This document shows, in pieces, positions 62,378 through 64,000 of a DNA stretch of 64,000 bases. The notes beneath the pieces are model-generated. The model did no database searches and was not told the DNA's origin. It worked only from the letters and a program-made list of their open reading frames with translations. Location: assembly GCA_963978895.1 (NCBI GenBank), contig OZ022241.1, forward strand, positions 40,663,030 through 40,727,029, read 5' to 3'. The stretch's first letter is position 1, and the number at the start of each line of letters is the position of its first letter. Position numbers and translations under genes: made by a program. Origin of the DNA: Erpobdella octoculata. Its lineage: Eukaryota; Annelida; Clitellata; Hirudinida; Erpobdellidae.

Positions 62378-62662
62378 TCACTTGTCACTGCTAGTTGTAA
62401 CTGCCCCTCTGCCTACCCCTATGCCTGTCCCTGTGCCTGTCCCTGTGCCTGCCCCTGTGCCTGCCCCTGTGCCTGCCCCTGTGCCTGCCCCTGTGCCTGC
62501 CCCTGTGACTGTCTTTGATGTCTTCTTGGTGTCTCTAAAAGTTTTGTCTTGTTCTGATTCGCTATATTTAGGGTGTATTGTCAGTAATTTCAAGTTTGTT
62601 GTGTATGCGTTTGTCGGATTCTTGTCGTTCGAGTTTAAATCGGATTTGCTCGTTTGCGGCAT
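62378..62662 (-). CDS. Possible 94-residue protein with Gly-Ala/Gly-Thr repeat tail
   Basis: ATG at 62662 opens a frame to 62378. The first 52 residues are hydrophilic (MPQTSKSDLNSNDKNPTNAY, then SESEQDKTFRDTKKTSKTV), followed by (TGAG)n translated from a 12-bp GC-rich minisatellite, and a short Ser/Thr end. No signal peptide. The opposite strand is also open across the minisatellite with a Pro-Val/Pro-Ala repeat but begins in less favourable sequence. Without homology this may be chance. Confidence 0.3.
   Translation of the reverse strand: MPQTSKSDLNSNDKNPTNAYTTNLKLLTIHPKYSESEQDKTFRDTKKTSKTVTGAGTGAGTGAGTGAGTGAGTGTGTGTGIGVGRGAVTTSSDK
62399..62512. repeat. GC-rich minisatellite CCTGTGCCTGCC
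   Basis: About nine copies of a 12-base unit (with a 6-base sub-unit CCTGTS) in otherwise AT-rich DNA. Confidence 0.85.
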
Positions 62663-63180
62663 CTTATGTTTGTTTCTTCATAATTAATCTCTTTAAACCT
62701 ATCAATTATAGGTTTTAATACATATCGTTTCATTTTAATGAAGGTTTACCATTTTTTTTTTATTTTACAAATAATTTTTTTATTAAAATTCAGGGTGCGG
62801 TTATATATATTAAATAATATAATAATTAATGCTAATTATATTATTGATAGACAACGATCGGTGAAAAAACACACTAAACAATGCAAATCCTTATCAACGT
62901 TAGAATAAACGCATTAAATTACAATTTTATGCCAGACAAATCGGCGAAACGCGTTTAAATACATATTACCTGATCATTATTAAATCTGTCATCGGGAATG
63001 GCGCTATTAAATCAAGGCGCAAGAGCCGTCAGAAAGTTAGACAGCAAGCGGTTGTTAAACAGGCATTTCGCTGTGGCTCTTACAGAGTTGGTTGTAGTTG
63101 TAGTTGATGTTATTTTAATAATAGTCGTCCTAATAACGGATAACATAATATGTAAGAGCAGTAACAAGCATAAGTAGAAC
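62663..63180. other. Intergenic DNA
   Basis: AT-rich, no feature recognised. Confidence 0.4.
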
Positions 63181-63430
63181 TACAAAGTTTAGTAGTAGAA
63201 GTAGCAGTAGTAGTAGTAGTAGCAGTAGCAGTAGCAGTAGCAGTAACAGTAGAGGTAGTAGTAGCGGTGGCAGTAGCGGTGGCAGTAGTAGCAGCAACAG
63301 TAGAGATAGTAGTAGCGGTGGCAGTAGTAGCAGCAACAGTAGTAGCTGTAGCAGTAGTATTAGTAATAGTAGTAGTAGTAGTAGAAGTGATATTAGTAGT
63401 AATAGTCATAGAAGTATTAGTGGCAGTGGT
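63181..63430. repeat. (AGT/AGC)n trinucleotide repeat
   Basis: Mixed AGT, AGC and GGT units over 250 bases; gives false Ala/Val- and Leu-rich frames. Confidence 0.85.
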
Positions 63431-63812
63431 ATCTTGCAACTTCACCAGAATCGTGCGACCCGCCCACCAGCCCACCTGGCATAGGCGATTGATAGCAGGT
63501 GATGCAATCAAAATTTAAAATATAATTATATATATATACCAATTGCATTCATGGTGTTTTGCTATGTGTTTGCAAGTGATCAATCTTTGACAGCCTTGAT
63601 GCACATGTTTCAATTGTGATATTTTGTGAAAACGACATTTTCGTCTGAAGAATTGAAGTTTAATTCGAGTAAAATGACGTTTTTCAGAGTGCCTGGGTTC
63701 ATTTTAAATCTCTTCAAGATTGAAATTATTTATAATAAAATTAATCTCGGCTAATATGTTCTTTAAATGAAACTAAGGAAGAAAAATTTTCTTGCGAAAA
63801 AAAAATCTTTAG

Positions 63813-64000
63813 GATTTCTCACTCCAAGCTGAAATAAGGGCGATGTTTTTCAAAAGTATGTACTCTCGATTACAAGAAACTTTCCAAACGCTCTTCCATC
63901 TACACGAATCAAATCCGTTAACGACGGCTTTACGTTGCAACTCCAGCGGATCTCTTGAGTCTTCGCTTTTGTCCATTTTAAGAGCAAGAAATAACGCGCC
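63813..64000 (+). CDS. Partial exon running off the right end, gene unknown
   Basis: After an acceptor ATCTTTAG (AG at 63811-63812) the plus frame is open to the window end (62 codons): DFSLQAEIRAMFFKSMYSRL, then QETFQTLFHLHESNPL and SGSLESSLLSILRARNNA. The composition suits a helical protein. The minus strand also holds a 55-codon ATG frame (MDKSEDSRDPLELQRKAVV...) starting near 63976 in a good context, so strand is not settled; I slightly prefer plus because the frame is uninterrupted after a usable acceptor. Confidence 0.35.

Noticed and set aside
62355..62687. Plus-strand Pro-Val/Pro-Ala repeat protein
   Set aside because: Minisatellite translation; flanks are Phe/Val/Leu-rich and look noncoding.

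Overview
This is a stretch of animal nuclear genome. Genes are split by GT-AG introns, AATAAA signals follow several reading frames, and the gene set is metazoan: a Wnt, a GAB/DOS/SOC-1-type docking protein, a ZYG11-like receptor, a rhamnose-binding-lectin/CUB/sushi receptor and CAP-type secreted proteins. Intergenic DNA is AT-rich and packed with microsatellites, minisatellites and short non-autonomous transposons. I think of a protostome invertebrate, possibly a lophotrochozoan such as an annelid or leech, but the species is not fixed by anything I can see. No prokaryotic operons, CRISPR arrays, rRNA genes or convincing functional tRNA genes are present.

Layout. 0-5 kb: the 3' exon of a gene entering from the left, a single-pass micropeptide gene (minus), and a three-exon gene for a 119-residue protein (plus). 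5.5-19.5 kb: the most striking part, five plus-strand genes for proteins made almost only of Cys, Pro, Gln, Ser and Lys, each with its low-complexity coding sequence in one exon, spaced about 3.1-3.3 kb apart and without signal peptides. 20-21.7 kb: an intronless ZYG11-like gene (minus). 23.4-27.8 kb: a membrane receptor (minus) with Gal_Lectin, CUB, sushi, transmembrane helix and Cys-containing tail. 33.2-38.7 kb: a PH-domain docking protein (plus). 42-54.3 kb: two paralogous secreted CAP-like genes (minus) flanking a secreted PAN/Apple plus jelly-roll gene (plus). 56.8-58.2 kb: a small unassigned gene (plus) and the last exon of a Wnt16-like gene (minus). The last 180 bases hold a partial exon candidate.

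The five-gene Cys/Pro/Gln cluster resembles in logic (not in proven homology) the vertebrate epidermal differentiation complex or keratin-associated-protein loci: tandem simple genes, at least one or two with an intron in the 5' UTR, encoding intracellular proteins suited to disulfide or transglutaminase cross-linking. It is the best candidate for an undescribed system here. Sperm or flagellar accessory structures, cuticle or a secretory-granule matrix are alternative settings.

All exon models were made by eye from reading frame, splice signals and phase matching; no alignment or transcript was available. For spliced genes the feature gives the span and the evidence lists exons.
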